Source: an uncultured Paludibacter sp.
Lineage (GTDB): Bacteria; Bacteroidota; Bacteroidia; Bacteroidales; Paludibacteraceae
Direction: 5' to 3'
NCBI GenBank assembly: GCA_937927845.1
Contig: CALFXE010000010.1
Span: 1-64,000, forward strand
Length of the DNA stretch: 64,000 bases
Made by a program: the position numbers and the translations under genes. Numbering within the stretch: the first letter of the stretch is position 1; every line of letters starts with the position of its first letter. Positions 16,168 through 26,024 of this stretch are shown here, piece after piece. The notes under the pieces are model-generated. The model made no database searches. It was given only the letters and a program-made list of their open reading frames with translations, and was not told the DNA's origin.

Positions 16168-17643
16168 ATGTCATTTATTGCAGATAAAATTCAGATTGAA
16201 GGATTAACCTTCGATGATGTGCTGTTAATCCCCGCTTATTCAAATGTACTTCCACGTAATGTAGATTTGTCTACCAAATTTTCTCGTAATATAGAACTTA
16301 AAATCCCTGTTGCTTCTGCTGCTATGGATACTGTAACTGAAGCTAAAATGGCAATTGCAATAGCTCGCGAAGGAGGAATTGGAGTTATTCATAAGAATAT
16401 GTCTATTGAGGAACAGGCGAAACAAGTTAGAGCGGTTAAACGTGCAGAAAATGGGATGATTTCAAATCCTGTAACTATTCATAAAGATGCCACCGTCGGA
16501 GATGCACTCAATTTAATGGCAGAATATAAAATTGGTGGTATCCCTGTGGTTGATGGTGATGGCTATCTTGTTGGTATTGTTACAAATCGCGATTTAAGAT
16601 TTCAGAGAGATATGGCAATGAAGATTGATCTTGTCATGACTAAAGAAAACCTTATTACTACAACGAGAACAACAGATTTAGAAGCTGCTGCTGATATCCT
16701 TCAACAATATAAAATAGAAAAACTACCGGTTGTTGATGAAGAAAATCGTTTGATTGGTTTGCTGACTTATAAAGATATAACTAAGGCAAAAGATAAACCG
16801 ATGGCATCGAAAGATGAGTTTGGTCGTTTGCGTGTTGCAGCAGGTGTTGGTGTTACCGGCGATGTGTTTGAGCGAATTGATGCATTAGTCGAAGCAGGAG
16901 TAGATGCAGTAGTGATTGATACAGCTCATGGTCATTCCGAAGGAGTTATTCAAACTTTGAAAGAAGCTAAAAAAAGATATAAAGATATAGATATCATTGT
17001 TGGAAATATTGCAACTGCTGATGCTGCTAAAGCTTTGGTTGCTGCAGGAGCTGATGCTGTTAAGGTAGGAATCGGACCGGGTTCAATTTGCACTACACGT
17101 GTTATTGCCGGAGTTGGTGTGCCGCAATTATCAGCAATATATGAAGTAACAAAAGCATTAAAAGGAACCGGAGTGCCTGTGATTGCAGATGGCGGTATTC
17201 GTTATTCAGGTGATATCGTAAAAGCACTTGCAGCAGGAGCAGATACGATAATGGCAGGTTCGTTGCTTGCAGGAGTTGAAGAATCACCTGGAGAAACAAT
17301 CATTTTCAACGGACGAAAATTCAAATCTTACAGAGGAATGGGTTCTTTGGAAGCAATGGAAAAAGGATCGAAAGATCGCTATTTTCAAGATGTTGAAGAA
17401 GATATTAAAAAACTTGTACCGGAAGGAATTGCAGCTCGCGTTCCTTTTAAAGGATCTTTATATGAAGTTGTATATCAGATGATTGGAGGGTTAAGAGCAG
17501 GTATGGGTTATTGTGGAGCACATAATATAGTTGAACTACATGATGCTAAGTTCACGCGAATAACTAATGCAGGGGTTGCGGAAAGTCATCCACATGATGT
17601 ATCTATCACGAGTGAAGCACCAAATTACAGTCGTGGAGAATAA
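16168..17643 (+). CDS. guaB: Inosine-5'-monophosphate dehydrogenase
   Basis: A 491-residue enzyme that oxidises IMP to XMP with NAD, the committed step of GMP synthesis. The N-terminus IEGLTFDDVLLIPAYS is canonical. Two CBS domains lie at about 95-210 (NPVTIHKDATVGDAL, EKLPVVDEENRLIGLL). The TIM barrel carries GPGSICTTRVIAGVGVPQ with the catalytic cysteine, then the ADGGIRYSGDI phosphate loop and the flap region. ATG 16168 is chosen because an upstream in-frame extension to 16099 overlaps the promoter. The reading frame runs to the end with RGE. The next gene, a PpiC-type chaperone, begins 110 bases later, the order known from other Bacteroidales. Confidence 0.97.
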   Translation: MSFIADKIQIEGLTFDDVLLIPAYSNVLPRNVDLSTKFSRNIELKIPVASAAMDTVTEAKMAIAIAREGGIGVIHKNMSIEEQAKQVRAVKRAENGMISNPVTIHKDATVGDALNLMAEYKIGGIPVVDGDGYLVGIVTNRDLRFQRDMAMKIDLVMTKENLITTTRTTDLEAAADILQQYKIEKLPVVDEENRLIGLLTYKDITKAKDKPMASKDEFGRLRVAAGVGVTGDVFERIDALVEAGVDAVVIDTAHGHSEGVIQTLKEAKKRYKDIDIIVGNIATADAAKALVAAGADAVKVGIGPGSICTTRVIAGVGVPQLSAIYEVTKALKGTGVPVIADGGIRYSGDIVKALAAGADTIMAGSLLAGVEESPGETIIFNGRKFKSYRGMGSLEAMEKGSKDRYFQDVEEDIKKLVPEGIAARVPFKGSLYEVVYQMIGGLRAGMGYCGAHNIVELHDAKFTRITNAGVAESHPHDVSITSEAPNYSRGE

Positions 17644-17752
17644 AAAAAACTTAAAAAAAACAATCAATTTACAACATATGAGCAATGTATGCGTTAAAAT
17701 GCTTAGGTTCGCATTCTCAAATTGTTAATTAATCATTATTCACAAATTTTTT

Positions 17753-19699
17753 ATGAAATCACTATTTGTCTCTTTATCAGTTTTATTGTTATCAACATCT
17801 TTATTTGCTAAAACTAAAGATCCGGTATTAATGGAAATAAACGGTAATCCGGTTTTAAAATCAGAGTTTGAATATATTTATAATAAAAACAACTCGAATA
17901 ATGCTTTAGACAAAAAATCCCTTAGTGAGTATGTGGATTTATTTGTAAACTTTAAACTAAAAGTAGAAGAAGCTAAGTCGCAGGGAATCGATACTACAAA
18001 AGCATTTATCGATGAATTAGGTGGATATCGCGATCAACTTATCAAACCGTATCTCACCGATTCGAAAGCTGAAGAAAATGTACTTCGAGAAGCATACGAA
18101 AGATTGAAAGAAGATGTTGAAGTGAGTCATATCCTCATACGTGTTCAGCAAAATTCCACACCTGAAGATACTTTAAAGGCATGGAATAAGATACAGGATA
18201 TCTTAAAGAGACTTCAGAAAGAAGATTTCTCAACTGTTGCGAAAGAAACTTCTGAAGATCAGTCTGCTGAAGATAATGGTGGTTATATAGGATGGATAAC
18301 AGGTTTTAGAACCGTATATCCATTTGAAACACGAGCGTTTAATACTCCGGTAGGTACAATTTCAAAACCGGTACGCAGTGCTTTCGGATATCATATTATA
18401 AAAGTGCATAATCGCCGTACATCTCCTGGAGAAATATTAGTATCGCATATTATGAAATTTACTTCTCAAGGTGATGATGAAGGTAACGCAAGAGCAAAAC
18501 AGCAAATCGACTCATTATATCAGTTAGTGAAAGATGGTGCTGATTTTGGTGAAATAGCATCTACAAATTCGGAAGATAGAGGTTCAGCAGTAAAAAATGG
18601 AGAACTGCCATGGTTTGGTACAGGTAGAATGGTGCCTGAATTTGAGCAAGCAGCTTTTGCATTAAAAAACAAAGGAGACATTAGCGAACCAATTCAATCT
18701 GCATATGGTTGGCATGTTATTAAACTTTTAGACACAAAGCCATTGCCATCTTTTGAAGATAAAAAAGCAGAAATCGAACGTCAGGTTAAAAGAGATGAAA
18801 GGGCGAATGAAGGACAACATGCTTTCATCGAAAAATTGAAAAAAACATATAATCTGAAAATCAAAAAGGATAATTATTCAGCAGATTTTTATGCATTATT
18901 AAAAGATAGAACATTAGCTGATTCAGCTTTCAAGGCAGAAGCTAAGATTGCAAAATTAAAGAAACCGATGTTCTCATTTGCAAAGAAAACTTATAATCAA
19001 GGTCAATTCTTAGAATATCTTATAAATAATACCTCTACAAGCCAAACAACTCCGGAAGAAATCATAGCTGAAAAATTAAAGGCTTATATAGAAAAAGAAC
19101 TATTAGCTTATGAAAACAGTCAGTTAGAAAATAAGTATGAAGATTTCCGATTGTTAATGCAAGAGTATCATGATGGTATATTGTTGTTTGAAGTTAGCAA
19201 CAATGAAGTGTGGGAAAAAGCATCTAAAGATACAGCAGGCTTATCTGCATTCTTCAAAATGAATAAAGAAAAATACTCTTGGGATAAACCGCATTTTAAA
19301 GGTAGAATAATACAATGCAAGAATGAAGATTCTTATGCTCAAGCCAAGAAAATTACATTAGTTCAACCAAAGGATTCTATTGATAAATATTTAAGACAGT
19401 TAAATGATAGCGTTGTAAATGTAAAAATTGACAAAGGATTATATGTAAAAGGAGATAATAAATTTGTCGATTATCATATTTATAAATCGGTAAGTGAAGT
19501 TGAAAATGATTCAAAGTTCCCATTTGTGTTTGTAAGCGGTAAAGATTTGAATTTAACGCCGGAAGAATACACTGATGTTAGAGGTCTGGTAACTGCTGAT
19601 TATCAAGAGTTCTTAGAAAAGGAATGGATTAAGATGTTGCGTGAAAAATATCCGGTTAAAATCAATAATAAGATATTGAGCACTGTTAAGCAAAATTAA
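17753..19699 (+). CDS. Periplasmic peptidyl-prolyl isomerase/chaperone with two parvulin domains
   Basis: A 648-residue PpiC/SurA-type protein. It has a signal peptide (MKSLFVSLSVLLLSTSLFAK), an N-terminal helical chaperone segment (MEINGNPVLKSEFEYIY), and two parvulin domains (about 120-215 starting VSHILIRVQ, and 228-330 starting EILVSHIMKFTSQ). Each ends in the FGYHIIKVHNRR / YGWHVIKLLDTKP signature. The C-terminal 300 residues are alpha-helical and unassigned. It probably assists outer-membrane protein folding in the periplasm. It is the first of three chaperone-like genes leading to an OstA-like gene. Confidence 0.9.
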   Translation: MKSLFVSLSVLLLSTSLFAKTKDPVLMEINGNPVLKSEFEYIYNKNNSNNALDKKSLSEYVDLFVNFKLKVEEAKSQGIDTTKAFIDELGGYRDQLIKPYLTDSKAEENVLREAYERLKEDVEVSHILIRVQQNSTPEDTLKAWNKIQDILKRLQKEDFSTVAKETSEDQSAEDNGGYIGWITGFRTVYPFETRAFNTPVGTISKPVRSAFGYHIIKVHNRRTSPGEILVSHIMKFTSQGDDEGNARAKQQIDSLYQLVKDGADFGEIASTNSEDRGSAVKNGELPWFGTGRMVPEFEQAAFALKNKGDISEPIQSAYGWHVIKLLDTKPLPSFEDKKAEIERQVKRDERANEGQHAFIEKLKKTYNLKIKKDNYSADFYALLKDRTLADSAFKAEAKIAKLKKPMFSFAKKTYNQGQFLEYLINNTSTSQTTPEEIIAEKLKAYIEKELLAYENSQLENKYEDFRLLMQEYHDGILLFEVSNNEVWEKASKDTAGLSAFFKMNKEKYSWDKPHFKGRIIQCKNEDSYAQAKKITLVQPKDSIDKYLRQLNDSVVNVKIDKGLYVKGDNKFVDYHIYKSVSEVENDSKFPFVFVSGKDLNLTPEEYTDVRGLVTADYQEFLEKEWIKMLREKYPVKINNKILSTVKQN

Positions 19700-19717
19700 A
19701 CACTATATAGCTCATTT

Positions 19718-20578
19718 ATGAGAATTCTTTTGCAATCCGTTTGCATTCTATTGTTTCTTTTCTTTATCGGTTGCACTAAAACAGCTCCTGATCAGTCTCG
19801 TGTACCTATTCTGGAGGTTGAAGGAAAGTTTCTATATGAAGATCAGATTGCATTGATTATACCTCCGAATGTCAGTACGGAAGACAGTATTCAAATTACT
19901 GAAAGCTATATTCGTAAATGGGCTACAGATGTTTTATTATATGAAAATGCAAAACGTAATGTTACCAATAAAGCTGAAATAGATAAGTTACTGGACGATT
20001 ATAGGAAATCTCTAACTATACACCAGTATCAGCAAAATTTAATGCAGCAAAGATTACCGAAACAACCATCAGAAGCTGAGATACAATCATTTTATCAAAA
20101 ATTTCAGGATCAATTTATTTTAAAGGAGGGCTTGATAAAAGGTATTTTGCTTGTTTTGCCAAATGGTGCACCTAAGGTTGAAGATGTTAAGAAGTGGGTG
20201 AAATTGGGTGATGCGAAATCGTTGGAACAAATAGAAAAATACAGCTTACAGAATGGTTTGAGTTATGATTATTTCGTGGATCATTGGGTGTCTTTAAATG
20301 AAATACTTAAAACAATGCCTTTGCAAACCGATGCACAAAATAATCCGGCACTCATCAATAAATTCTATGAGGTTAACGACTCATTAAAACATTATATGTT
20401 GAATATTGACTCAATAAAGAGGGTAGGAGATATTGAACCATATGAGTTGGCAAAAGAAAAAATATCTAACATTATTATAAGTCGGCTTAAATCAGATTTT
20501 ATTATAAATTTTGAGGATGAGTTATATAATGATGCGATTAAAAATGGTACTATAACTTTCTTTAAAAAGGCAGAATAA
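19718..20578 (+). CDS. Lipoprotein related to SurA-type chaperones
   Basis: A 286-residue lipoprotein with lipobox FIGC (Cys19). The body resembles the N-terminal chaperone part of SurA/PpiC proteins (VLEVEGKFLYEDQIALIIP, a helical region, QRLPKQPSEAEIQSFYQKFQDQF) but I see no complete parvulin domain. It starts 18 bases after the previous gene and the next starts 36 bases later, so all are co-transcribed. Probable role: periplasmic, membrane-anchored helper in outer-membrane protein biogenesis. That assignment rests largely on context. Confidence 0.75.
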   Translation: MRILLQSVCILLFLFFIGCTKTAPDQSRVPILEVEGKFLYEDQIALIIPPNVSTEDSIQITESYIRKWATDVLLYENAKRNVTNKAEIDKLLDDYRKSLTIHQYQQNLMQQRLPKQPSEAEIQSFYQKFQDQFILKEGLIKGILLVLPNGAPKVEDVKKWVKLGDAKSLEQIEKYSLQNGLSYDYFVDHWVSLNEILKTMPLQTDAQNNPALINKFYEVNDSLKHYMLNIDSIKRVGDIEPYELAKEKISNIIISRLKSDFIINFEDELYNDAIKNGTITFFKKAE

Positions 20579-20614
20579 GAAATAAAGATTAGTAAATCTT
20601 CAACTTTTATAAAC

Positions 20615-21973
20615 ATGTTTAAAACTACATTTCGTTTAGTTATAATTCTTTCTTTTCTAATCCATTGCGAAGTCTTTGCACAGTCAAATATTATTGATGA
20701 AATAGTTTGGGTTGTAGGTGATGAGTCAATTCTGAAATCAGAAATAGAAGAACAAAAGATAAGAGCTCAATATGAAGGTGTTACTTTTGAAGGTGACCCT
20801 TATTGCATAATACCTGAACAGATGGCTATTCAGAAGCTGTATCTACATCAGGCACAGTTAGATAGTATTGTCGTTAATGAGAGTACAGTAATGAATCAAG
20901 TTGAGATGCGTATGAATTATTTCATTTCACAAATCGGTTCAAAAGAAAAGCTTGAAGAATATTTTGGAAAGAGTATACTTGCGTTACGTGAGGATATGCG
21001 AAATACAGTTAGAGACCAGATGATAATTCAGCAAATGCAACAAAAATTAGTTGAAAACATAAAATCTACTCCTGCTGATGTCAGACGTTTTTATAATTCT
21101 TTATCACAAGACAGTATACCGACTATACCCGCCCAGGTTGAATTGCAGGTTATTAGTTTTCAACCATCTGTACCACAAGAAGAAATAGAAGCTGTAAAAG
21201 AAAGATTAAGAGAGTTCGCTGAAAGGGTAAATAATGGTACAACAGATTTTTCAGTACTGGCACGTTTATATTCAGAAGATACCGAAAGTGCAAAAAGAGG
21301 TGGTGAATTAGGGTTTATGGGTAAAGGTCAGTTAGTGCCCGAATTTGCTAATGTTGCCTTTAATTTGACCGATCCAAAAAGAGTTTCGAGAGTTGTTGAA
21401 AGTGAGTTTGGGTTTCATATCATTCAACTTATTGAAAAAAGAGGTGACAGACTGAATTGCAGACATATTTTAATGAAACCTAAAGTATCTTTAGATGATA
21501 AACAAAAAGCCATTCATAAGCTTGACTCCGTAAGCAATGTTATTAGAAGTGAAAAGATGACTTTCGAACAAGGTGTAATGTATTTTTCTCAGGATAAAAA
21601 CTCTGCGATGAATGCGGGATTAATGCTAAATCAACGTACAGGAACATCGAAATTCGAATATCAGGATTTACCACAAGAGATATCAAAGGTAGTTTATGGA
21701 ATGAATGTGTCTGAGATTTCAAAACCTTTTAGTATGATTGATCCTACTTCTAATAAAGAGGTAGTTGCTGTTGTAAAGGTTAAATCTAAAGTAGAAACTC
21801 ATAAAGCTAATCTTTTAGATGATTATCAGATGCTGAAAAACTATTATGAAGAAATGAAAAGAGATCAATTTTTGAGAGAGTGGATTGCGAAAAAGCAAAA
21901 AGAAACTTATATCAGTATTGACCCTGCCTGGCAAAATTGTACTTTTTTATATCCCGGATGGATAAAACAATAA
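20615..21973 (+). CDS. SurA-like peptidyl-prolyl isomerase/chaperone
   Basis: A 452-residue protein with a signal peptide ending near FAQ (residue 23). The N-terminal SurA domain (IIDEIVWVVGDESILKSEIEEQ) is well conserved. The first parvulin domain spans about 170-275 (VELQVISFQP... ending FGFHIIQLIEKRGDR), and a second, more degenerate one begins at NCRHILMKPKV. It escorts outer-membrane beta-barrel proteins through the periplasm. It is the closest SurA match in the cluster, but I leave the symbol open because three paralogues are present. Confidence 0.88.
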   Translation: MFKTTFRLVIILSFLIHCEVFAQSNIIDEIVWVVGDESILKSEIEEQKIRAQYEGVTFEGDPYCIIPEQMAIQKLYLHQAQLDSIVVNESTVMNQVEMRMNYFISQIGSKEKLEEYFGKSILALREDMRNTVRDQMIIQQMQQKLVENIKSTPADVRRFYNSLSQDSIPTIPAQVELQVISFQPSVPQEEIEAVKERLREFAERVNNGTTDFSVLARLYSEDTESAKRGGELGFMGKGQLVPEFANVAFNLTDPKRVSRVVESEFGFHIIQLIEKRGDRLNCRHILMKPKVSLDDKQKAIHKLDSVSNVIRSEKMTFEQGVMYFSQDKNSAMNAGLMLNQRTGTSKFEYQDLPQEISKVVYGMNVSEISKPFSMIDPTSNKEVVAVVKVKSKVETHKANLLDDYQMLKNYYEEMKRDQFLREWIAKKQKETYISIDPAWQNCTFLYPGWIKQ

Positions 21974-21985
21974 TTACTTGACTTT

Positions 21986-23782
21986 ATGAGACTTCATTAT
22001 ATCAGGTTCATAATTCTTATTATGTTCGGTTTTTTATCATGTTATAATCTATCGGCACAAATACAACATAATAGATTAAGAAAAGATATTTTGGAGGAAC
22101 GTAAAGAACCTAAAGAACCTGAGATACAAACCAAACCTTCTGCAAAGCAAAAGAAGGGTGCTAAAGTTACAAAACTTGAACCTCCGCCTCCGGTTGCTCC
22201 TATTCGAACCCCTTACGATCAAAAGGATGCAAAGATAATTTATTTGGAAAATGCAGATTTAGTGTCTTTTGATCAACTTGCCAAGCCAAATGTACAAGTT
22301 TTAAATGGAAATGTCCGTTTCAGACATGATGATGCAATTATGACTTGTGACAGTGCCTATTTTTATAGACTTACCAATTCATTGGATGCATTCAGTAATG
22401 TAAAAATGGTGCAAGGTGATACTCTTTTTGTATATGGAGATAAACTATATTACGATGGAAACACTAAATTAGTACGATTAAGAGGTAGGGCACGATTAAT
22501 AAATAGAAATACAACACTAACAACAGACAGTTTAAATTACGACAGAACTACTCAACTTGCCTATTATTTTACAGGTGGTAAAATCGTAGATCCGGAGAAT
22601 ACTTTAACATCAGTTTGGGGTCAGTATTCAACAAGGACAGAAGATGCTTTGTTTAAAGATAACGTTAAGCTCGTTAATGAAAAGTTTGTGATGAATTCGG
22701 ATACTTTAAAGTATAGCACCAAATCACATATTGCGGATTTAGTAGGCGAGACACATATAGTTTATAATGATGAAACCGACATAACAACTAATAAAGGTTG
22801 GTATAATACTCAAACTGAAAGATCAATGCTGCTAAACCGTTCATTTTTGATTAATAATGAAGGTAAGTCTTTAACAGGCGATACCATATTTTACGATAAG
22901 GCAATTAAATATGGAGAGGTCTATGGCGGTGCAATTTTAAACGATACTGTACAGAAATCAACTTTGTACGGAAATTATGTTTATTACAATGAAGAAAAAG
23001 AATTGGGAATAGCTACTGATTCTGCATTGTTGGTAGATTGGTCTACAGATAAACATATGTACATTCATGCAGATACTTTAAAGACATTTAAAGATTCGAT
23101 TTATAATGAAGCAAAAGCATGGAATAATGTGCGTTTTTATCGTGAAGATTTACAAGGTCTATCGGATTCGTTGATATATTCATCACGTGATTCTGTTATA
23201 ACTCTGACTAATAACCCTGTAGTTTGGCAGGAAAATCAACAATATTCAAGCGAAGAGATAAAAGTATTTACTGAAAACAGAAAGGTATTTAAAATTCTTC
23301 TACATAAATCGGCAATGACAACAGAATATGTCGATTCTTTGTATTTCAACCAGATTTCAGGTAAGGATATAATAGCATATCTCGATAGTGGTGCGTTAAG
23401 CAGAGTAGAGGTAGATGGTAATGCAGAGACCGTTTATTTCATCAGGGAAGAGTCGGATACTACATTAATTGGAGCTAATCGTACCGAAAGCAGTTTTGTG
23501 AAAATTTATTTTAAAGATAAGAAGATTGAAAGGATTGTATTGACTCCATCATCAAGCGGTGAATTTCATCCCATGGACAAACTGTCGGACGAATTTATAT
23601 ACTTAGCAAATTTCTTCTGGATCGAAACGCACAGACCAATATCTAAAGATGAAGTCTTCCTCAAATTCCCAAAAGAAGAACGACCGAAGTTTTCAATGAG
23701 AGAACCGCTAAAATCTATTGTCCCCGAAGACGAAGATCAGATAAATATTGATACAGAGGAAGCGATTGATGATAAGCTTTGA
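21986..23782 (+). CDS. OstA-like protein (LPS transport, LptA/LptD N-terminal fold)
   Basis: A 598-residue secreted protein with a signal peptide (to about residue 24) and a proline/lysine-rich stretch (about 35-75). Repeated OstA/LptA-type beta strands follow: GNVRFRHDDAIMTCDSAYFY, GDKLYYDGNTKLVRLRG, LTTDSLNYDRTTQLAYYFTGG. In Bacteroidota this family follows the SurA-like genes and is thought to help carry lipopolysaccharide across the periplasm. It lacks the large C-terminal barrel of LptD. It starts 12 bases after the SurA-like gene. In other Bacteroidales mutL often follows; here the operon ends at a repeat and a convergent gene. Confidence 0.85.
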   Translation: MRLHYIRFIILIMFGFLSCYNLSAQIQHNRLRKDILEERKEPKEPEIQTKPSAKQKKGAKVTKLEPPPPVAPIRTPYDQKDAKIIYLENADLVSFDQLAKPNVQVLNGNVRFRHDDAIMTCDSAYFYRLTNSLDAFSNVKMVQGDTLFVYGDKLYYDGNTKLVRLRGRARLINRNTTLTTDSLNYDRTTQLAYYFTGGKIVDPENTLTSVWGQYSTRTEDALFKDNVKLVNEKFVMNSDTLKYSTKSHIADLVGETHIVYNDETDITTNKGWYNTQTERSMLLNRSFLINNEGKSLTGDTIFYDKAIKYGEVYGGAILNDTVQKSTLYGNYVYYNEEKELGIATDSALLVDWSTDKHMYIHADTLKTFKDSIYNEAKAWNNVRFYREDLQGLSDSLIYSSRDSVITLTNNPVVWQENQQYSSEEIKVFTENRKVFKILLHKSAMTTEYVDSLYFNQISGKDIIAYLDSGALSRVEVDGNAETVYFIREESDTTLIGANRTESSFVKIYFKDKKIERIVLTPSSSGEFHPMDKLSDEFIYLANFFWIETHRPISKDEVFLKFPKEERPKFSMREPLKSIVPEDEDQINIDTEEAIDDKL

Positions 23783-23788
23783 AATTAT

Positions 23789-23823
23789 GGCACGCGGATA
23801 ACGCTGATTTTCAAACGCTGATT
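23789..23823. repeat. Convergent-junction palindromic repeat, copy 1 (left half)
   Basis: The 35 bases beginning GGCACGCGGATAACGCTGAT are identical to 55325-55359 and differ at one base from 33570-33604. Only the left half of the palindrome is present. It lies between the convergent OstA-like and antiporter genes. Confidence 0.75.
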
Positions 23824-23838
23824 TCTGATATGTATATA

Positions 23839-26013
23839 TTAAGCTTTACCCTTTTTGCTAAACCTGCTTTCCTTCTTGTTAATAATAATAGTTGATGGGA
23901 TATGGTCTAATTTACCGCTTCCTGATTCAATATGATTATTCCAGCATTGGTAACTGATCATCATAAAATCATATTTCTGTAAATTATTATTGTTGTTTGT
24001 AACTAACTTAATTGAGTTAGGGAAGTTTTCCGTTAAGGTTGCATATTGATTCTTGAATATATCTTCTTTAGAAATAAGATGCTTTTCATCGATAAAAGTT
24101 ATTAATGTTTTGGCATCATTTTTCAATAATCTATGAGCATATCGTATCAGGAAATCATCATTTAGTTCATTAAGCATGACAACAACATTTGATATTTCCA
24201 TGAAATTTCTATTGATAAAAATTCCTACGCTACATTGACTGTTTTCAACAAAAAATCGTGTTTTATCTTTAATCAAAGAGCCCGGATAGAATATTTCTTG
24301 AGATTCATTAATCCTAATCATCAATTTATTAATCCAACGAATTTTTCTGAATCTTGATTTTAATTTACCTGCTTTTGTGTCCGAAGTAGATACACCACCT
24401 CCTACAAGAAGAAAATCATAATTATCATTATTGATTGTTTTTACAACTCCAAGCTCGATGTTATCGGTTATTTTATAGTCATTATGTACAGGTATATTAA
24501 GTTTTTTTGCTTCTGAATTAATTTTTGCAAATCCTTCTTCAGCAAAATCTTCACCTAATAATGGATTTGTAGTTGCATCCGGTGTTATATGTAAAGCTGT
24601 AACCGACAAGGTGTTTTTTATTCCATCTAATACATGCTTTGCCACATTCAATAAAGTTTTGCCGTTTTCAGGGTTTCCTACGGCTATTAAAACCTTGAAT
24701 ATACCTTGTGCCTGTTGTTTGCGGTATTCTGCCTCTAAATCTTTTGTTGGAAAGACTTTTTGAACTAAAGATAATAGCGGGGTAGTCATAAATGTCGTAA
24801 CAAGTGCCATAATCACCAACATAGCAAAAACAGGCTTAGACAAAATACCCATTTCGTAACCAATATTTAAAACTACAATCTCCATCAGCCCTCTGGTATT
24901 CATCAATATCCCGACAGAAAGACTGTCTCTCCAGTTTTCGCCCATTATTTTTGCTGAAAAGCCTGCTCCAATAAACTTCCCTACAATTGCGACTAAGATA
25001 AAAACTGATGTAACCATCCATAAATAAGGTGTGTTTAGCAATCCAATTTCAGTGCGAAGTCCGGTGTAAACGAAGAATAAAGGAAGGAGAAGGGTTAGTG
25101 CTACATCTTCAATTTTATCTATGACTATTTTACGAAACTCCGGTATTTCAGGCATAACAACACCTGCTAAAAATGCACCGAATAAGGCATGAATACCAAT
25201 CAATTGTGTTGTAAATGATGATAGAGTGAGAAAAAGGAATAGAAAAGCAATGATACCTTTATTTATAACTTCAGTATTACTGTAAATTTTACCTATCTTC
25301 TTCAAAAACGGTCTGACAACATACAGCATGAACAAGATATACAGTATAGACAATCCGATTGTGTACAATGAGCTTACTATACTGCCTGTTTTTGAGATTG
25401 CAATTACAGCGGCTAATATGCACCATGCTGTTACATCATTAAATGCAGCCGAAATAATAGACATCTGACCAATATGTGTTTTAGTCATTCCTTTTTCCTG
25501 TACTATTCTGGCAAGAACAGGAAAAGCGGTAATACTCATTGAGATACCTATAAAAAGAGCAAATGGTAAGAAGGTGGTCTGACTTGCTGCAAATTCATCA
25601 TAAATATAATATGCTAATAATACGCCTAATAAATATGGAAAAATTATGCTGACATTGCTAATCACATATGTTGTTCCCATTTTATTTCGTAAAAGACTTA
25701 AATTTAGCTCCATGCCGATTACGAACATAAATAATACTAAGCCAATTTGACTGAGAATATAAAGATTATCAAGCGATTCGGGTGCAAACAGAAAATTGAA
25801 TGCTTCAGGATAGAAGTAACCCAATAAAGAAGGACCAAGTATAATTCCGGCTAAAATTTCTCCGATTACAGTCGGCTGACCAATTTTAATAAAAAACCAT
25901 CCTACTATTCTTGATACAAATAAAATTGCAATTATTTGCATTAAAAGCATAGCAACCGGTTCTCCGATATTATGAAAAATAGAATTTATGAATATGTCGA
26001 AACTATCATTCAT
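23839..26013 (-). CDS. CPA2-family cation/proton antiporter
   Basis: A 724-residue membrane protein. Residues about 20-420 contain a dozen hydrophobic segments with Kef/CPA2 signatures: GEILAGIILGPSLLGY, LFMFVIGMELNL, AAFNDVTAWCILAAVIA and FFVYTGLRTEI. The remaining 300 residues are cytosolic and look like two universal-stress-protein-type domains (FKVLIAVGNPENGKTLLNVAKHV; FLLVGGGVSTSD), rather than a TrkA-N domain. It probably exchanges K+ or Na+ for protons. Its start lies 11 bases after the hemerythrin-LuxR gene, so the two form one operon. Confidence 0.9.
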   Translation of the reverse strand: MNDSFDIFINSIFHNIGEPVAMLLMQIIAILFVSRIVGWFFIKIGQPTVIGEILAGIILGPSLLGYFYPEAFNFLFAPESLDNLYILSQIGLVLFMFVIGMELNLSLLRNKMGTTYVISNVSIIFPYLLGVLLAYYIYDEFAASQTTFLPFALFIGISMSITAFPVLARIVQEKGMTKTHIGQMSIISAAFNDVTAWCILAAVIAISKTGSIVSSLYTIGLSILYILFMLYVVRPFLKKIGKIYSNTEVINKGIIAFLFLFLTLSSFTTQLIGIHALFGAFLAGVVMPEIPEFRKIVIDKIEDVALTLLLPLFFVYTGLRTEIGLLNTPYLWMVTSVFILVAIVGKFIGAGFSAKIMGENWRDSLSVGILMNTRGLMEIVVLNIGYEMGILSKPVFAMLVIMALVTTFMTTPLLSLVQKVFPTKDLEAEYRKQQAQGIFKVLIAVGNPENGKTLLNVAKHVLDGIKNTLSVTALHITPDATTNPLLGEDFAEEGFAKINSEAKKLNIPVHNDYKITDNIELGVVKTINNDNYDFLLVGGGVSTSDTKAGKLKSRFRKIRWINKLMIRINESQEIFYPGSLIKDKTRFFVENSQCSVGIFINRNFMEISNVVVMLNELNDDFLIRYAHRLLKNDAKTLITFIDEKHLISKEDIFKNQYATLTENFPNSIKLVTNNNNNLQKYDFMMISYQCWNNHIESGSGKLDHIPSTIIINKKESRFSKKGKA

Positions 26014-26024
26014 AGGGTGTATTT